64,000 nt of DNA from Nitrospirota bacterium (GCA_040755395.1 JBFMAX010000009.1:1-64000); one strand, 5' to 3'. Counted from the stretch's first letter, positions 34,545-42,999 are shown. The notes: a model not told the origin generated them from the letters alone. Made by a program: numbers and translations.

Positions 34545-34763
34545 AGGCCCGCTGGACTGCCCGACCTGCTCGATTACCTCAGCGATCCACTTTCGCTTCA
34601 CATTGCGCCTGGATTCCTTGGCTCGGAGGCTAACAATAAGGGGATCCCTTTGTTTTGTCTGAGACGTTGGGATATCCCCGTACCCGCATCCCTTCACACC
34701 GCAGCCTCTTCCTTAGCAGATCGAGCAGCCTATCCCGCTTCGGCCCGTACCAGCTTCGGAACG
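34545..34763 (-). pseudogene. Possible gene remnants upstream of attC site 1
   Basis: Two open minus-strand frames look protein-like but have no start. One ends at 34539 inside the attC site, with VKRKWIAEVIEQVGQ near its end. The other ends at the TAG at 34630-34632 and contains FRSWYGPKRDRLLDLLRKR. They overlap in different frames and may be one frameshifted cassette gene or 3' fragments of two. No family is recognised, and they could be chance. Confidence 0.25.
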
Positions 34764-36032
34764 CTAAAAGAACGCCATGCTGGCGTAGGTGACCGTCGAA
34801 TTATATTGGTCGGTGATCCCGCGGTCGTAGCGCAGTACCTGGCCCTTTTCCGCTTGAATCAGGCGCAGCAGCGTATAGATGGCCGAGAACCCGGAGATCC
34901 GGCGCTGGTCGTTCTCCTTCCGGATGAATTGCGCAAAGGCCTCCGGGTCGAGATTCTCCGCGTGTTTGAGCATCTCCAGATCCTGCTGCATGCAGCGGTG
35001 GAAGGAAAAGTCGGTGGGCGGCGACGGGTCGCCGTACCGCAGGCCGATATGGGCCAGTTCCGCGCCGGCGATTGCGCAGACGTCCCGGCCGGAGGCGGCG
35101 ATCGCGTCCTTGAGGGCGGCGATGAAGGAGTCGATCAATTGTCGGCTCTGCGGATCGCTGAGGCTGGTTGCAGGAAAGGTACAGAGGACCGGCACGATGG
35201 TCACGGGCTTCTTGCCGCCGACGATGTGCAGGAGAAACGGTAGTTGGAATTCGATCGCGTGCTCGTGTTGATGGCAGAGCTCGTCGTCAAAGCATTGCGG
35301 GACGGTGGTTCTCAGCCGGTCCAGGATGGCGCGATCCGCCTGCGCGACGCCCAACGGCGTCTCGAAGTCTTTGTCCGTGACCGCGTAAAACGACTCCATT
35401 CCGGAATAGGCGGTGCCCAAGAGCACGAAGAGGTCCGGCGCCTCGGCTTCCTGCAGTTCCTTGTAGGCCCAGGCATAAATAGGACCGGCCTGGCGGAGGT
35501 CGTAGGTCGGAGCGACGAGGCCTTTGATCTTTTTCCCCCGGTTCTCGGATGGCTTGAAATCGGGCCCTTCTTTGGACGAAAAGAAGCCCTCGATCTGCGC
35601 CCGGAGCTTCTGGCCGTCTGCCTCATAGCCGCGTCCGGCGAAGGCGGCTTTCCGGACGGGTGATTCGCGATAGGCTTTCTTGGCCTGTTCTTTTGCCGCC
35701 TCGACCCGCTCCCCTTCCAAGAACAGCTTCGCGTCCAAATCCTCAACCAGCCGTTCGAGGTTCCGGGGATTCAGAAACTCGCCGAAGCGCTTGAGATAGA
35801 GCACGCCGATCTCTTCGAGCGAATGTTCCCCGTCGAAATGCTGGACCAGGAAGAAATAGCTCAAGGGCAGGATGAGCTTCTCCTTGCTCAAGCCGGTGGG
35901 GTCCCAGAGGACCATGTACTGCTCTTCATTCTGCCGAATCGGCGAGAACTGTAGATTCCGGAGCAGCGGATATTTCTTGGGATCCTTGGGCGTCGGCGTC
36001 GCTTGTGTATCCATGATGATCAAGAACGGCAT
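34764..36032 (-). CDS. Memo-family (AmmeMemoRadiSam protein B) with N-terminal extension
   Basis: 422 residues. The C-terminal 270 form the Memo fold: GLVAPTYDLRQAGPIYAWAY, FVLLGTAYSG, CHQHEHAIEFQLPFLLH with the conserved His/Glu cluster, TIVPVLCTF, and IAGAELAHIGLRYG. Memo proteins resemble extradiol dioxygenases and in bacteria often accompany AMMECR1 and a radical SAM protein; neither partner is in this window. The first 150 residues are an extra helical domain (LILPLSYFFLVQHFDGEHSLEEIGVLYL) like PqqD-type winged helices. ATG 36032 or the in-frame ATG at 36014 are both possible. Confidence 0.85.
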   Translation of the reverse strand: MPFLIIMDTQATPTPKDPKKYPLLRNLQFSPIRQNEEQYMVLWDPTGLSKEKLILPLSYFFLVQHFDGEHSLEEIGVLYLKRFGEFLNPRNLERLVEDLDAKLFLEGERVEAAKEQAKKAYRESPVRKAAFAGRGYEADGQKLRAQIEGFFSSKEGPDFKPSENRGKKIKGLVAPTYDLRQAGPIYAWAYKELQEAEAPDLFVLLGTAYSGMESFYAVTDKDFETPLGVAQADRAILDRLRTTVPQCFDDELCHQHEHAIEFQLPFLLHIVGGKKPVTIVPVLCTFPATSLSDPQSRQLIDSFIAALKDAIAASGRDVCAIAGAELAHIGLRYGDPSPPTDFSFHRCMQQDLEMLKHAENLDPEAFAQFIRKENDQRRISGFSAIYTLLRLIQAEKGQVLRYDRGITDQYNSTVTYASMAFF

Positions 36033-36107
36033 TCTAACGGAGGCCCGCCGTCACCCGCAACCGCGTGCGGAGGCTGGGCCCGGACGATTTCTGGAAGAAC
36101 CACCGGG

Positions 36108-36151
36108 CACCACCCTCACCTTTGTCCTCTCCCTCCAGAGGAGGGAGAGGA
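36108..36151 (+). repeat. Dispersed hairpin repeat, copy B
   Basis: The tail CACCACCCTCACCTTTG is followed by the stem TCCTCTCCCTCC / GGAGGGAGAGGA with loop AGA. It is identical to copy A (31051-31095) over 41 of 44 positions, with all differences in the three-base loop. It sits between the Memo gene and the unknown operon upstream. Confidence 0.8.
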
Positions 36152-36210
36152 TATTGGGAGAAACGGTAGAAACCTCTTGATCGAGAAGGTTACGTTCGAA
36201 TCAGGGCTAA

Positions 36211-36969
36211 TTATCCTTCAGGTGGGTGTTCGCCGCGCTTACGGGTCCAAATGACCAGCGCGGCCACGGTCACGGCCGCCAGCCACAGCGAGGCGCGCCC
36301 GTAGGCAGGATCGGAAAATTCGATCAGGTCGGTCAGCCGGCCGATCAGGAGGGACATACGGGCCATGACGGTGTAGCCGAAGGCGGCGCCGAACGAGATC
36401 ATCAGAAACAGGATGCCGGTTCGGGCGACGGCTTTGCCGGCACCGGTGTGTTCGATGGAGAAGAAGAAATAGAACAGCACCGACGTGACACCGAGCAGAA
36501 TGATGATCGCGTTCAGGTTGCTGGCCGGGTTCAAGAGGTTGAAGCTGAAAGTCAGGCCGTCTCCCGGGACTATTGACACCAGGGGCCGAACCGTATCTTC
36601 CACTTGCTTGAGGATGTACGAGGAGATCGTCCGCGGAATCGCGAGTCCTGATCCCACCCCCACGATGAAGGCGAACGCGTAGCGGGACAACCAGGCGGCC
36701 TTCGGGGCATAGCGGGTCAGCATCAGCATCCCGATCGACAGCGGGATCAGCAGGGACCAGTCGCCCTGCTTGACCATCGGTTCGTAGATCAAGTGGATGA
36801 TCACCGTATCGTAGGCCTTCACGATCGTGTAACCGACCGACACCCCGACATAGAGGTGTTCCGCCACCTTGAAGAGCGGGTTGTCTTCGTACAGGAACGA
36901 CAGGATAAACAGCGTCAATCCCGTCGCGATCCAGGCACCCAGCAACGTGTCAAACGGCATGGCCGCCAC
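36211..36969 (-). CDS. Multi-spanning membrane protein, last gene of unknown operon
   Basis: 252 residues with six or seven hydrophobic segments: TLLGAWIATGLTLFILSFLY (about 7-26), LLIPLSIGMLMLT, YAFAFIVGVGSGLAI, AIIILLGVTSVLFYFFF, GILFLMISFGAAFGYTVM and LWLAAVTVAALVIW. The loop YEDNPLFKVAEHLYVGVSVG near the N-terminus looks conserved in character. It is the promoter-distal gene of the seven-gene minus-strand cluster, starting 35 bases after the stop of its upstream neighbour. I recognise no transporter family; a channel or scaffold subunit of a membrane complex is inferred. Confidence 0.7.
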   Translation of the reverse strand: MAAMPFDTLLGAWIATGLTLFILSFLYEDNPLFKVAEHLYVGVSVGYTIVKAYDTVIIHLIYEPMVKQGDWSLLIPLSIGMLMLTRYAPKAAWLSRYAFAFIVGVGSGLAIPRTISSYILKQVEDTVRPLVSIVPGDGLTFSFNLLNPASNLNAIIILLGVTSVLFYFFFSIEHTGAGKAVARTGILFLMISFGAAFGYTVMARMSLLIGRLTDLIEFSDPAYGRASLWLAAVTVAALVIWTRKRGEHPPEG

Positions 36970-36985
36970 CGATGAGGATCAGGTT

Positions 36986-37012
36986 AAGGTTGATGGTTTT
37001 AGCCTCAACCTT
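36986..37012. repeat. AAGGTTGA hairpin at gene end
   Basis: AAGGTTGA (36986-36993) pairs with TCAACCTT (37005-37012) around 11 bases and includes the stop codon of the gene at 37005-37832. Similar GTTCAG/AACCTC-rich arms occur at 63526-63617. Confidence 0.4.
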
Positions 37013-37832
37013 TCTGTTTCGCTCGTATGGAGACATAGAAGATGTTGCACAGGATCACCAGCACGATGATGGCGAAATGGGTCGCGGACTGGGCGTCCAT
37101 CCCGGCCACGGCTCTCCCCTTCTGGCCGATCAGGCTTTCGTATTCGGCGGCGCCGCGCAGGCCGCCGATGAGCCCGTTGATTTGGCCGCTTCTCAGCAAG
37201 GGATACAGACCCGGCGCGATCACGCCCGTGCAGCCGCCGCCGAGCTCGAACTTGTATTTGTCCTTGCCGAAGACATACCACGCTTCCACGCCGGGATTGC
37301 CGGCCGCCAAGCTTACGGCGTAGTTCACGTCGCGCAGGTTCTGGACGCCGTTCAGCACGGGCAACTCTTTGGTCGGCTTTCCGTAGTAATCGAAGGGGAA
37401 GGTGGTGTAGAGGTCCTGCCCCATGTTGATGATGACCGACCCGGCGCCCGGGCTCCAGCCGAGAAACACGTAGTCCCGGCCGTTGACCTTGCCCGCCTCC
37501 TGGGCGACCTGGCTGATGACCTGGTCCGCGAGACCGGTGCCGGTAACCCATAGGGTCATGACGATCACCCGCAGGTTCTTGCGGAAGGCATGGCGCAGGA
37601 TGGCGATTGATTGGGGATACAGTTCCGGCTTGGAAGCCGGATCGAAGTCCATCGACAGCAGGAACACCGAACCCGGAGGCAGGCTCTCGATGTAGTCGTA
37701 CACCCCGCGCACTTCCGGCGACACCTTGATCGGCAGGCCGACCGGGTACAGGAGCGGCAACAGCGTGCACAGGCCGATCACCGCAAAGATGATCCGCCGG
37801 TCGATCTTGAGCATGCGCTCAGCGAAGGTCAC
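37005..37832 (-). CDS. Bitopic membrane-anchored extracytoplasmic protein of unknown operon
   Basis: 275 residues. It has hydrophobic segments at both ends: IIFAVIGLCTLLPLLYPV near 14-31 and FAIIVLVILCNIFYVSI near 250-267. The 210-residue domain between them is probably outside the membrane. It has a Rossmann-like alternation (SVFLLSMDFDPASKPELYPQ; LRVIVMTLWVTGTGLADQ; YVFLGWSPGAGSVIINMG). GCTGVIAPGLYPLLRSGQ and IGGLRGAAEYE near the end look like a conserved binding region. No known family is identified. It is the sixth gene of the cluster, separated from the previous gene by the heptamer repeat at 37845-37944. Confidence 0.65.
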   Translation of the reverse strand: MTFAERMLKIDRRIIFAVIGLCTLLPLLYPVGLPIKVSPEVRGVYDYIESLPPGSVFLLSMDFDPASKPELYPQSIAILRHAFRKNLRVIVMTLWVTGTGLADQVISQVAQEAGKVNGRDYVFLGWSPGAGSVIINMGQDLYTTFPFDYYGKPTKELPVLNGVQNLRDVNYAVSLAAGNPGVEAWYVFGKDKYKFELGGGCTGVIAPGLYPLLRSGQINGLIGGLRGAAEYESLIGQKGRAVAGMDAQSATHFAIIVLVILCNIFYVSIRAKQKG

Positions 37833-37844
37833 TTGAAGCCCTCG

Positions 37845-37944
37845 TGAGACGTAAAACGTGAAGCGTGATGCGTAAAGTGTGAGGTGTCTGCACCCCCAAG
37901 CTGAGTTTTACCTGTCACGCATGACGCATTACGCATGACGTCAC
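37845..37944. repeat. Heptamer-built long inverted repeat (GTGATGC type)
   Basis: The left arm reads GTAAAAC, GTGAAGC, GTGATGC in register. The right arm, on the other strand, reads GTCATGC, GTAATGC and GTCATGC in register. About six units lie on each side. It fills the gap between two genes of the same operon and extends to the stop codon of the upstream gene (37941). Confidence 0.7.
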
Positions 37945-38591
37945 TCCTTACCGCCACCGAGGTACGACCGTTCCACGCCGAAGATGATTTTGAACGAGAG
38001 CGCCACGGCACCCAGGCTCACGCCGATGAGGATGGCGCGCCGGACCGAGGCGTTGAGCACGTTCAAAATCCATTGGGAGACGTCGCCGCTGGCCGGCAGG
38101 AGGTATTCGCCGAGCGGCACGCGGCCCATCATGACGATGATCGCGGCGACCAGCAGGACGGCTGCTTCGCGGCTGCGCGCCCGGAACGACCGGTACGCGG
38201 CGGAGGCGATGAAAAACGCCAGGATGGCGAACATGGTTCCCTGCAACGGCACCAACATATAGGTATAGATCCAGCCGAACGCGGTCGGCGCTCCGTTCAT
38301 CGTCTCCTTGCCGTTCGCCCACAAGCCGACGGCGATCGTGCCGAGCAGGCCGGCATACAAGACTAGACTGTACCCCCATCCCGGCTCCTTGCGACGGATC
38401 TTTACGGCATGCAGATGGAACAGGCTGGTGATGCCGAGCACCAACGCGAAGCCGCCGATGATCTGCATCCACTTGGTGACCGAGGTGAGGAGGTGCTCGG
38501 AGGCCGGATGCGGCACATAGTATTGGGCTGCGAAGACCAGCCCGGTCACCAGCGTCACCAGCAGCGGCGCCTGTCGGCGAAAGAAGATCAT
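37941..38591 (-). CDS. Six-helix membrane protein of unknown operon
   Basis: 216 residues from ATG 38591. There are about six hydrophobic segments: PLLVTLVTGLVFAAQYYV, MQIIGGFALVLGITSLFHL, LVLYAGLLGTIAVGLW, MFAILAFFIASAAY, AAVLLVAAIIVMMGRV and AILIGVSLGAVALSFKI. The loop ANGKETMNGAPTAFGWIY faces one side between helices 3 and 4. The start overlaps the stop of the upstream gene by four bases (ATGA), so the two are translationally coupled. In-frame codons continue to 38630 but would overlap the upstream gene further. No transporter family is recognised. Confidence 0.7.
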   Translation of the reverse strand: MIFFRRQAPLLVTLVTGLVFAAQYYVPHPASEHLLTSVTKWMQIIGGFALVLGITSLFHLHAVKIRRKEPGWGYSLVLYAGLLGTIAVGLWANGKETMNGAPTAFGWIYTYMLVPLQGTMFAILAFFIASAAYRSFRARSREAAVLLVAAIIVMMGRVPLGEYLLPASGDVSQWILNVLNASVRRAILIGVSLGAVALSFKIIFGVERSYLGGGKE

Positions 38592-39871
38592 TTGAGATCC
38601 CGGAAGACGTCCAGCAGGATCTGCGGCCACTCCGTGCCGAACAACACCCCGGCGGTGGCGACGAGCGTGCCCAGACCGATCACGCTCAGGATGAACGCTT
38701 TGCCGATGTCCTGGCCGCGCAGCGTGCCGATCTGCACCGGCTCTTTGGACAAATAGGCGCTGGCGGCGTACAGCTCTTCGCCGATCAAGGTGTAATCGCA
38801 GGTGGTCACGAAGAACGGCAACTGGTGGTCGGAATCGGTGCCGGCGATCTGGATCGCGCCCGTGCTGGCGCCGGTCTCGGTCAACAGGAGCGATTCGGCG
38901 AAGTAGGCGCCCATGAAAAAGTTCGCCGCCGGCTTCTTGCGCAGCATGATCCCGTCCACGGCGGCTGTGTAGCTGAACTGATCGGTGGTGATGAAGAAGT
39001 TCGAGTCTTCCTTGAATTGGTCCGCCTTCCCTGCTTCCAGATAGGCTTGCTTCGTGATTTCCTGACAGACCGCCATCGTGATCGGATCGCGGTGCGGTAC
39101 CAGCAGCTCGGTCTCATAGGCCGCCGTCCGCTTCGCGACCCGGCCCAAAATGACGGCGGCCGCGATGGTCGAGGGATCGCTCATGTCGTGCGCGCCGGTC
39201 AGATAGAGGATCGGTTTGCCCAATTCGGTCGCGCGCCCGATGGCTTCGTCCACCGCGTCGAGCCCGGGAATCCGGCGGAGGAAGATCTCCCGTCGCTTCG
39301 CCGTCCGGATCGCGTAGAACACGACCGAGCCGAACAGCAGGGCCAGGAGCAGGTTGTTCATCTGGTTCCAGTTGATCCAATTGGGCGCCGGCGCGGCGGC
39401 AATCGGCACGGCGAACGCGCGGTCATCGCCGCTGACCGCCGCGACCGTGACGGTGTAGGCGACGCCGTCTTTCAGCTCGATGCCCTTGCCGTTCTTCACA
39501 ATGAATTGGTGGACCTCCGGGCGATCCGGCCTTGTCCACCACGGCCATTTGTTCTCCCGCACGTAATGGGTGTTGGCCGAGAACTCGGCGATGACTTTCA
39601 TCGTCGCGGAATCGGCCGAGGGGGAATCGCCGAGCAGAATCTGGTACTTGACGGTCGCGCTGTCGTAGGGCGCCGGCGCCCACAGCACGGTCAGGCTGCC
39701 GCCGCCGTCGTTCGGGGTGTCGATCACCCGAAGGTCTCGCGGAGGCGCGAGAAGCGATTCGGCCGACGCCGCCGACCCCGTCCAGTCCGGCAGCGCGCAC
39801 AGGGACAAAAGCGCGCCGGCCACCAGCGACCGGCCGCTCCCACGCTTCACGCATAACGCATCACGTGTCAC
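38588..39871 (-). CDS. FN3-like exported, membrane-anchored protein (DUF6754-like)
   Basis: About 427 residues. A signal peptide (LVAGALLSLCALPDWTGSA) leads to a fibronectin-III-like domain (about 40-165: PPRDLRVIDTPNDGGGSLTV; LLGDSPSADSATM; VAYTVTVAAVSG). A transmembrane helix follows (LLLALLFGSVVFYAI, about 180), then a cytoplasmic alpha/beta domain (RIPGLDAVDEAIGRATELGK; PILYLTGAHDMSDPSTIAAA; GAYFAESLLLTE; LIGEELYAASAYL), and a final helix IGKAFILSVIGLGTLVATAGVLF. I associate this layout with proteins annotated DUF6754, of unknown function. The start is uncertain because its first codons (GTG at 39871, GTG at 39850) fall within a heptamer repeat. Confidence 0.7.
   Translation of the reverse strand: MTRDALCVKRGSGRSLVAGALLSLCALPDWTGSAASAESLLAPPRDLRVIDTPNDGGGSLTVLWAPAPYDSATVKYQILLGDSPSADSATMKVIAEFSANTHYVRENKWPWWTRPDRPEVHQFIVKNGKGIELKDGVAYTVTVAAVSGDDRAFAVPIAAAPAPNWINWNQMNNLLLALLFGSVVFYAIRTAKRREIFLRRIPGLDAVDEAIGRATELGKPILYLTGAHDMSDPSTIAAAVILGRVAKRTAAYETELLVPHRDPITMAVCQEITKQAYLEAGKADQFKEDSNFFITTDQFSYTAAVDGIMLRKKPAANFFMGAYFAESLLLTETGASTGAIQIAGTDSDHQLPFFVTTCDYTLIGEELYAASAYLSKEPVQIGTLRGQDIGKAFILSVIGLGTLVATAGVLFGTEWPQILLDVFRDLK
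39837..39871. repeat. Heptamer run overlapping the start of the FN3/DUF6754-like gene
   Basis: Read on the minus strand from 39871 the sequence is five in-register 7-base units, including GTGACAC and GTGATGC. They are the same family as at 10150-10262 and 37845-37944, but only one arm is present. The repeat provides the first codons of the downstream reading frame. Confidence 0.6.
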
Positions 39872-39876
39872 AGCCG

Positions 39877-41022
39877 TCAGACTCCTTCGATGACTTCGAT
39901 GTTGGCGCGAGGAATGACGGCCGTGCTGCCGTCCGGGAAACGGACCTCCAGGACGCGCACCAGGCTTTCGGTGGGAATCTTTTGCAGGTCCGGCGGCAAC
40001 CGCGACACCTCGCCGATTTTGCCGAAGAGCGGGTCACGGATGATGCGGACGAGATCGCCGACCTTGATTCCCTCGCGGGCGTGCTCTCCCTCATCCTTGC
40101 CTTCTCGCGACGGAGAAGATGTCGTGTGGTCCGGCCGCGGAATGATGATCTCCGGCCGGATCACCCCCGCGCGGATTTGCGTCGCGCCGGAGACCGAGGC
40201 TTTCCGTCCGGCGTGCGCGGACAGCAGCTTGAACGTCTTGGCGGCCATCGGAATCGTGCCGAATCCCTCCGTCAAGATCAACGTGAACCCGACCTTTTCG
40301 GTTCCCGTAATCGCGACGCCCAGATCATAGCCGAGCAACGCCCGCAGGTCCTTATCGTGGATGCCACCGACGACGAGCGCCGCGACGCCCACGTCCTTGG
40401 CTTTGTTCATGGTCTCGATCGGACACAACGCGCCGCCCACGACGACCTTGCCTTTGAGGTCCGGGGTCAGATGCTCCGGCGTCAGGGTTTCTTCGGGAGA
40501 TTTCACGGCGATCGCGATGTTGCCCCAGGTTTCCCCGCCGATCCCGAAAATGCCCTGGACCAGGCTACAGGCTGTCTCGACCGTCACCCCTTGACTCGGA
40601 TGCACCTCGACGACGGTCCCGTCGATGTACGCCAGAAGTTCCAGGAGGCGCGGCGGCTCGCGCAACAGCACCTGGCCGGTCACTGTGGAGACCGATTCGA
40701 TCGTGCCTTGAATCGGCGACCGGACTTCGGTCTTGAACCATTTGATGAGCGGCTTGTTCTCTGCAATGACCTCATCTTTCTGCACGGGCTCGCCTTCCCG
40801 TTTGATCAGATACTCTCTGATTTCATCGGGGGCGATGCCCAGAAGATTGGCGACGTTGACCGCCTGCACCTTGCCGGGCAACTCGGCGCGCGCAACCGGC
40901 GAATCGGCGCGCACTTCTTCGCCGACGTTCACCAGCACGGTGCCGGGCAGCGGCAGCAACCGTTTCCGCCGAACCACCGTGCGTTCGGTAACCGTGAGGC
41001 CTGGTGTGTACGCGTGGGCCAT
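39877..41022 (-). CDS. Barrel-sandwich/KOW-like protein of unknown operon
   Basis: 381 residues from ATG 41022. The first 160 residues have two short beta segments like biotinyl/lipoyl or barrel-sandwich domains (LPLPGTVLVNVGEEVRADSP; VRSPIQGTIESVSTVTGQV), but no lipoylated or biotinylated Lys motif. The middle (about 175-290) is alpha/beta (GKVVVGGALCPIETMNKAKD; VAALVVGGIHDKDLRALLG). The C-terminal 60 residues resemble a KOW/SH3-like barrel (IKVGDLVRIIRDPLFGKIGE). No membrane segment is seen. The gene lies between the ASKHA ATPase and the FN3 membrane protein and may link the two. A start at 41088 is rejected because those codons come from the heptamer repeat. Confidence 0.7.
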   Translation of the reverse strand: MAHAYTPGLTVTERTVVRRKRLLPLPGTVLVNVGEEVRADSPVARAELPGKVQAVNVANLLGIAPDEIREYLIKREGEPVQKDEVIAENKPLIKWFKTEVRSPIQGTIESVSTVTGQVLLREPPRLLELLAYIDGTVVEVHPSQGVTVETACSLVQGIFGIGGETWGNIAIAVKSPEETLTPEHLTPDLKGKVVVGGALCPIETMNKAKDVGVAALVVGGIHDKDLRALLGYDLGVAITGTEKVGFTLILTEGFGTIPMAAKTFKLLSAHAGRKASVSGATQIRAGVIRPEIIIPRPDHTTSSPSREGKDEGEHAREGIKVGDLVRIIRDPLFGKIGEVSRLPPDLQKIPTESLVRVLEVRFPDGSTAVIPRANIEVIEGV

Positions 41023-41030
41023 GTCTAAAA

Positions 41031-41152
41031 GACGTGACGCGGGCACCCATTGCTCCAGGATGCAATGGGTCCCGGTGACGCGTGACACGTGGTTACAAAC
41101 AGGAGCAAAGGCATCTTCTCACTCGTTACGTGTCACGTGTTACCTGTCACTG
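41031..41152. repeat. Composite heptamer repeats with CACCCATTGC hairpin
   Basis: Two inverted pairs are interlaced. ACCCATTG/CAATGGGT near 41045-41072 is flanked by GTGACGC units. GTGACAC units near 41081-41095 pair with the run at about 41125-41152. Read on the minus strand the right part divides into GTGACAG, GTAACAC, GTGACAC in one register. The right end overlaps the last codons and the stop of the GlmL-like gene (41140). Confidence 0.65.
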
Positions 41153-42999
41153 GGTTGCGGGTACAGATCCACCGACTTGTACCAACGATTCAAGGCCGTC
41201 AATCTCGCCGCATGGTTCGTCGGGAGCTGCAACGGGCGTCCCCGGCCGTCGAGCAGCAAGCCGACGACCCCGCCTTGTACGTCGCGGCTGACGGCGTGGC
41301 CCGGACCTTCGCCGAGATCGACGGTCTTGGCCGGTTGCATCGTGACGCGCGCCGTCTGATCCTGGGTCAGCGGGAATACGCGAAGGTCGCCGAATCGCAA
41401 GGTTCCGCGCTCCTCCGGACGGCCGTCGTCAAACGCGATGGCGTAGTCGGCGCAACGCTCGCCGTCTTTGCCCTGCCCGATCGGCGCGATGCAGGCGCCG
41501 AGATAGATCATGCAGTCCCGGACGAACACGTCGGTGGCCGCCTTTTCATTCACCGTCGAGAGCACGCCGAGATGGGGCATCATGAAAATGCTGTCGACGG
41601 ACAAGCGGGTAAAGCCCAGCGGTTCGTAGGCGTCGATCATCATCATCATCGACTGCACCCGCCGCGGCGCGTGGGACAGGATGCCGCCGCTGCCCACGAT
41701 CAGGTCCAGTTTCAGCATGTCGATCAGCGTCCGGCCGGACGTCTGCTGCTCGAAGATATCCGAAATCGTCCGTTCCTGTTGCACGCCCTTCAGGCCCGTG
41801 GCCAAGGACTTGTGATGGATCAGCGCCAGCCGCAGCGCTTCCCGCGCGATCGCCTGCTCCACCTGCAACTCGTCGAGCGTCTGCGGGATCGTCGTGGGCC
41901 GGATCATCTTGTTCTTGATCCGGTTCCGCAACGTCTGCTCGTCGATGGAGAACGGCACCCACCGCATGATGTTCGCCAATCCGGCTTCGGCCAGCACGTT
42001 GGAGATACTGTACGACAGGCCCAAGTTGGCGCTGACGGTGCGGTTGAAGACGCCGTCGAACACCGAAAAGACATCGGTCGTCGCGCCCCCGATGTCCACC
42101 CCGATCAGGTTGAGGTGCTGCCGCTTGGCGATGGTCTCCATGATCAAGCCGACCGCGGCGGGGGTCGGCATGATCGGCGCGCCCGCCATCTCGATGAGCT
42201 TCTTGTACCCCGGCGCCTGGGCCATGACGTGCTCGAGGAACAAGTCGTGGATCTTCTGCCGGGCCGGCGCCAGGTTTTCCCGCTCCAGCACGGGACGGAT
42301 GTTGTCGGTGATCACCAGCGCGGTTTTCTTTCCGAGGATCTTGCCGATCTGCTCGCGCGCCTCCTTATTGCCCGCGTAAATGAGCGGCAAGGTGTACGTG
42401 CTGCCGAACCGGGGGCGAGGTTCGGCGGCGGCGATGTATTCCGCCATCTCGACGACGTGCGTGATGGCTCCGCCGTCGGTGCCGCCTGACATGAGGATCA
42501 TGTCCGGCCGCATGGTCCGGATCCGTTCGATCTTTTCATGGGGCAACCGTCCGTCGTTCGACGCCAGCACGTCGATGACGATGGCGCCGGCGCCCAGGGC
42601 CGCCCGTTGCGCGCTTTCCCCCGTCATGTTCTGAACGACCCCCGTGACCATCATCTGCAGCCCGCCGCCGGCGCTGCTCGTGGAGATATAGACGTCCACG
42701 CCCACGTTCGGTTCCCCCTGCGCCGCCCGGTTGGGCGTGATGATGCGTTCGCCGTCGAGGATCTTCCGGCCGGACAGCTCTTCGATTTCGGCGACGGCGT
42801 TGAGCACACCCTTCGTGACATCCTCGAACGGCGCCTCGACGGTGGTCGGCGCTTCGCCGCGGTAGGTCTGGCGATACTCGTCCACGATGTTCTCGATCAG
42901 AATAGCTTTGGTGGTGGTGCTGCCGCAGTCGGTCGCGACGATGACGTTCAGCGGCCGGTCTGTCGCATGCCTATGAGCGGATTGACCGGGCGCGGTCAT
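41140..42999 (-). CDS. GlmL/MutL-type ASKHA-fold ATPase of unknown operon
   Basis: 619 residues of the GlmL/MutL family, known as accessory protein of B12-dependent glutamate mutase. ASKHA motifs are clear: phosphate-1 VIVATDCGSTTTKAIL (near 20-34), phosphate-2 IGVDIGGATTDVFSVFDG (near 305-320) and adenosine motif LIVGSGGILSH. A central insertion (DVYISTSSAGGGLQMMVTG; MILMSGGTDGGAITHVVEMA) is typical of the family. No mutase subunits (GlmS, GlmE) or other B12 enzymes are nearby, so it probably powers or regulates the membrane complex encoded downstream. The C-terminal 80 residues form an extra beta-rich tail, and the last residues (PQPSDR) are encoded by the heptamer repeat. The start overlaps the upstream gene by four bases. 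Confidence 0.85.
   Translation of the reverse strand: MTAPGQSAHRHATDRPLNVIVATDCGSTTTKAILIENIVDEYRQTYRGEAPTTVEAPFEDVTKGVLNAVAEIEELSGRKILDGERIITPNRAAQGEPNVGVDVYISTSSAGGGLQMMVTGVVQNMTGESAQRAALGAGAIVIDVLASNDGRLPHEKIERIRTMRPDMILMSGGTDGGAITHVVEMAEYIAAAEPRPRFGSTYTLPLIYAGNKEAREQIGKILGKKTALVITDNIRPVLERENLAPARQKIHDLFLEHVMAQAPGYKKLIEMAGAPIMPTPAAVGLIMETIAKRQHLNLIGVDIGGATTDVFSVFDGVFNRTVSANLGLSYSISNVLAEAGLANIMRWVPFSIDEQTLRNRIKNKMIRPTTIPQTLDELQVEQAIAREALRLALIHHKSLATGLKGVQQERTISDIFEQQTSGRTLIDMLKLDLIVGSGGILSHAPRRVQSMMMMIDAYEPLGFTRLSVDSIFMMPHLGVLSTVNEKAATDVFVRDCMIYLGACIAPIGQGKDGERCADYAIAFDDGRPEERGTLRFGDLRVFPLTQDQTARVTMQPAKTVDLGEGPGHAVSRDVQGGVVGLLLDGRGRPLQLPTNHAARLTALNRWYKSVDLYPQPSDR

Noticed and set aside
36194-36202. 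T-arm-like GTTCGAATC suggesting a tRNA
   Set aside because: No acceptor stem, anticodon arm or D-arm can be drawn around it.
41140-42999. Glutamate mutase pathway locus
   Set aside because: Only the GlmL-type accessory protein is present; no GlmS, GlmE, methylaspartase or B12 motifs occur nearby.
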